Assembly: GCA_029865665.1 (NCBI GenBank)
Contig: JARXAV010000251.1
Span: 1 to 8,451 of the forward strand
Direction of reading: 5' to 3'
Length of the DNA: 8,451 nucleotides
DNA from: Flectobacillus sp.
Lineage (GTDB): Bacteria; Bacteroidota; Bacteroidia; Cytophagales; Spirosomataceae
Shown: one piece after another, positions 6,602-8,451 of the stretch
Position numbering within the stretch: position 1 is the first letter of the stretch
How the letters are laid out: each line of letters starts with the position of its first letter
Made by a program: the position numbers and the translations under genes
The notes under the pieces: generated by a model
The model's input: the letters and a program-made list of their open reading frames with translations, nothing else
Databases searched by the model: none
What the model was told of the DNA's origin: nothing

Positions 6602-6668
6602 TCTTATCGCTAATTAACTGGTTTACATGCTTTTGGTATGCTTCTCTTCTTAATCAAAAGCGATAAGA
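6602..6668 (+). promoter_or_regulatory. long-armed inverted repeat at the 5' end of the predicted uppS transcript
   Basis: TCTTATCGCT (6602-6611) is the exact reverse complement of AGCGATAAGA (6659-6668). Inside, ATTAA (6613-6617) pairs with TTAAT (6650-6654), leaving a loop of about 32 bases. No T tract follows, so it is not an ordinary terminator. Its left arm coincides with the expected transcription start, so the RNA would begin with this stem. Possible roles are transcript stabilisation or translation control. Confidence 0.5.
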
Positions 6669-6735
6669 AGAATAGATTTGGCGTTTTGAGGTTTGATTAA
6701 CCCTACTAAATGCCATATTCATCTATTCTAGCCGA

Positions 6736-6761
6736 GTTAAAGTCTGTTAAAAAGTGTTAAA
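6736..6761 (+). repeat. three GTTAAA direct repeats at 10-bp spacing before uppS
   Basis: GTTAAA occurs at 6736-6741, 6746-6751 and 6756-6761, each exactly 10 bp after the last, with different bases between the copies. The last copy ends three bases before the GTG start codon, so the array covers the ribosome-binding zone. It is also spaced by about one DNA helical turn. Function is unknown. Confidence 0.5.
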
Positions 6762-6764
6762 TCA

Positions 6765-7523
6765 GTGAAAGAACAATTAGATCTCAATAATCTCCCACAG
6801 CATATTGCCGTTATCATGGACGGGAACGGACGCTGGGCTAAGCAACAAGGATTTGTTGACCGTATATTTGGACATAGAAATGCCCTAAAGGCAGTCAAAG
6901 AAGTCATTGAAGGTTGCGGAGAATTAGGAGTAAAATACTTAACCCTCTACGCATTTTCTACCGAAAATTGGAATCGTCCGCAAGCTGAAGTGGACGGCTT
7001 AATGAATTTGTTGGTAAAAAGTATTGAAGATGAACTTCCAACTATGCACAAAAACAACGTTCGTCTTGAAACAATCGGTGATACTGATTCATTACCTGAT
7101 TATTCAAGAAAACATTTGTTGGCAGCAATAGACGATACCAAAAATAACACGGGTTTAACGGTAATTCTTGCCTTGAGTTATAGTGGTAAATGGGATATTA
7201 CCAATACTGCTAGACAGCTTGCTCAACAAGTGAAGGACGGTGTAATTGGCTTAGACGACATCACTGAGGAGTATTTTGAACAAAATCTTAATACAAAAGG
7301 AATTGTTAATCCTGACTTAATGATTCGTACAGGCGGAGATCATCGTATTAGTAACTTCTTACTTTGGCAATTGGCTTATGCAGAACTTTATATTTTTGAA
7401 GAATTGTTTTGGCCAGATTTTCGTAAGAACCACCTGCACGAAGCAATTCTCGACTACCAAGTTAGAGAAAGACGATTTGGGAAAACGAGCGAGCAAATTA
7501 AGTCGGAACACAAGAAAAAGTAA
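6765..7523 (+). CDS. uppS: undecaprenyl diphosphate synthase (cis-prenyltransferase, isoprenyl transferase)
   Basis: UppS condenses isopentenyl diphosphate units in cis onto farnesyl diphosphate to make C55 undecaprenyl diphosphate, the lipid carrier for peptidoglycan and surface glycans. It works at the cytoplasmic face of the inner membrane. The 252-residue length is typical. HIAVIMDGNGRWAK (13-26) carries Asp19, the Mg/diphosphate residue; GHRNA (36-40) follows; FSTENWNRP (64-72) is the substrate-binding loop; RTGGDHRISNFLLWQ (188-202) and YAELY (205-209) form the second diphosphate and Mg site, with Glu207 equivalent to E. coli Glu213. RTGGE in E. coli is RTGGD here (Asp192). The start is GTG: the only in-frame upstream codons before a stop (TAA at 6738) include no ATG, and MKEQ-x-DLNNLP is a normal family N-terminus. 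bamA follows after 124 bases. Confidence 0.97.
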   Translation: MKEQLDLNNLPQHIAVIMDGNGRWAKQQGFVDRIFGHRNALKAVKEVIEGCGELGVKYLTLYAFSTENWNRPQAEVDGLMNLLVKSIEDELPTMHKNNVRLETIGDTDSLPDYSRKHLLAAIDDTKNNTGLTVILALSYSGKWDITNTARQLAQQVKDGVIGLDDITEEYFEQNLNTKGIVNPDLMIRTGGDHRISNFLLWQLAYAELYIFEELFWPDFRKNHLHEAILDYQVRERRFGKTSEQIKSEHKKK

Positions 7524-7647
7524 ATTGTCCACCTTGAGTTGCAAATGATAGTATCCAAAAGCCTAACCCGTTTCTATTATTTTATACTCAAATCTTATAA
7601 TGAATACCAAAATGGTGTTGTATTGCATTACAACCAAAAATGATACA

Positions 7648-8451
7648 ATGAAGAAATACACATTGATATTCTGCTTAACCTTATTTTCATTTGTAGTACA
7701 AGCTCAGTTTCGTCTAGGAGGAACAGGAGGTTTTGGCCGTTCGAATACTGCATTGGACTTAAACTATGCAGAACCTAAAGAATACGAAATTGCAGAAATA
7801 ACCATTACGGGGTCAAAATTCTACGATGGTAACTCGATGATAACTTTGTCGGGTTTACGTGTTGGCGATAAGATTAAAGTTCCTGGAGATGCTATCAGCT
7901 CAGCAATTAAAAAATTGATGGGTCAAGGTATTATCGAGGAGGTTGAAGTCGCTGCATCTAAAGTGGAAGATAATAAGATTTGGTTAAATATCTCCCTGAA
8001 AGAGCGTCCACGTTTATTCAAAATGGAATACGTTGGGACTAAAAAAGGGGAAATCGAAACCTTAAACGATAAACTAAAAGCGTATAAAGGTAAAATCGTT
8101 ACTGCTACTGTTAAAAAGAATATGGAGCTTGCCATCAAGCGTTTTTTCCAAGATAAAGGTTTCTTGAATGTAGGGCTTAAGCTTGCTGAACACGTTGACT
8201 CAACTCGTGGTAATAATGCAACGATGAAGGTTTTCGTAAATAAAGGAGGAAAAGTAAAAATCTCAAAAATTGATTTTGATGGAATTAAAGAACTTCCGTT
8301 AAGTACCTTAAAACGTAAGTTGAAAAGTACAAAAGAGAAGAAGTTCTGGAGAATTTTCTCTCCGTCAAAATATATTCCGAACAAGTTTGAAGAAGATAAA
8401 GAGAAGCTTTTGGCTTACTTCAATAAAAATGGGTATCGTGATGCACGTATC
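7648..8451 (+). CDS. bamA: outer membrane protein assembly factor BamA, N-terminal part (3' end outside window)
   Basis: BamA is the Omp85-family core of the machine that folds beta-barrels into the outer membrane. The frame runs open from ATG 7648 to the window edge: 268 codons with no stop. It begins with a signal peptide (MKKYTLIFCL, then VQA|Q cleavage after residue 19), then a Gly-rich linker and POTRA domains: POTRA1 about 47-120 (EIAEITITGS, GLRVGDKI, LMGQGIIEEVEV), POTRA2 about 122-198 (FFQDKGFLNVGLKLAEHV) and the start of POTRA3 from about 203 (KISKIDFDGI, then YFNKNGYRDARI). The segment KKFWRIFSPSKYI within POTRA3 is of a type common in Bacteroidota BamA. In-frame ATGs at 7600 and 7612 exist, but they would put 12-16 residues, including a Lys/Asn/Asp-rich stretch, before the signal peptide, so 7648 is preferred. 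The barrel lies outside the window. Confidence 0.93.
   Translation, partial: MKKYTLIFCLTLFSFVVQAQFRLGGTGGFGRSNTALDLNYAEPKEYEIAEITITGSKFYDGNSMITLSGLRVGDKIKVPGDAISSAIKKLMGQGIIEEVEVAASKVEDNKIWLNISLKERPRLFKMEYVGTKKGEIETLNDKLKAYKGKIVTATVKKNMELAIKRFFQDKGFLNVGLKLAEHVDSTRGNNATMKVFVNKGGKVKISKIDFDGIKELPLSTLKRKLKSTKEKKFWRIFSPSKYIPNKFEEDKEKLLAYFNKNGYRDARI

Larger units (their letters stand above)
6458..6764 (+). other. uppS upstream region and leader, no gene seen
   Basis: This 307-bp noncoding stretch holds, in order: an AT palindrome ATTTTA-C-TAAAAT (6467-6479) without a T tract; AGCTT-GAAT-AAGCT (6544-6557); a near-consensus promoter (6567-6598); a long-armed inverted repeat (6602-6668); a second TAnnTTTG match without a -33 partner (TAGATTTG, 6673-6680); and three GTTAAA copies at 10-bp spacing before the GTG start. 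No open frame resembling a protein was seen. Confidence 0.6.

Noticed and set aside
6673..6680. TAGATTTG as a second uppS promoter
   Set aside because: It matches TAnnTTTG, but there is no TTG at the proper distance (only TTC with a 23-base gap). The promoter at 6567-6598 is far better.
7923..8384. Minus-strand open frame of 153 codons
   Set aside because: It lies entirely antisense to the POTRA-coding part of bamA, whose protein sequence is clearly conserved.

Overview
The window looks like chromosomal core DNA of a Bacteroidota bacterium, most likely of the order Cytophagales (a Spirosomaceae-like relative; this is inference). The reasons are: a gene order combining a CBS/ACT protein, NAD kinase, DUF6089-type outer-membrane proteins, undecaprenyl diphosphate synthase and BamA; a Bacteroidota-type promoter (TTTTG-N19-TAAATTTG) ahead of uppS; exported proteins with Gln directly after the predicted signal-peptidase site; no Shine-Dalgarno-like sequences ahead of the starts I examined; and AT-rich spacers. 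No mobile element, CRISPR array, rRNA or tRNA was seen.

Layout. Positions 1-108 (+) hold the last 35 codons of what looks like a flavin amine oxidase. It overlaps tail-to-tail by 51 bp with a complete minus-strand FAD-dependent oxidoreductase (58-1269). A very AT-rich 482-bp spacer (1270-1751) separates this from a rightward series: an alpha/beta hydrolase (1752-2531); a CBS-pair/ACT-like protein (2703-3368) followed by a clear intrinsic terminator; NAD kinase (3582-4472); two tandem DUF6089-like outer-membrane barrel proteins (4677-5696 and 5783-6457) separated by a hairpin; a 307-bp leader region; undecaprenyl diphosphate synthase (6765-7523, GTG start); and the 5' part of bamA (7648 to the window edge), which has no stop in the window.

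How the genes relate. The right half is an envelope-biogenesis neighbourhood. UppS makes the C55 lipid carrier for peptidoglycan and surface polysaccharides. BamA inserts beta-barrels into the outer membrane. The two DUF6089-like proteins are probably BamA clients. NAD kinase supplies NADP(H), and the CBS/ACT protein beside it is probably a nucleotide-sensing regulatory protein of unknown target. The hydrolase and the two flavoenzymes have no evident pathway link to these genes.

I did not find a convincing undescribed system. The best leads are regulatory. The uppS/bamA leader has a near-consensus promoter, a long-stem inverted repeat starting at the expected transcription start, and three GTTAAA repeats at exact 10-bp spacing just before the GTG start. 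Other leads are palindromes upstream of the first DUF6089 gene and of the hydrolase, and the antisense overlap of two flavoenzyme genes.
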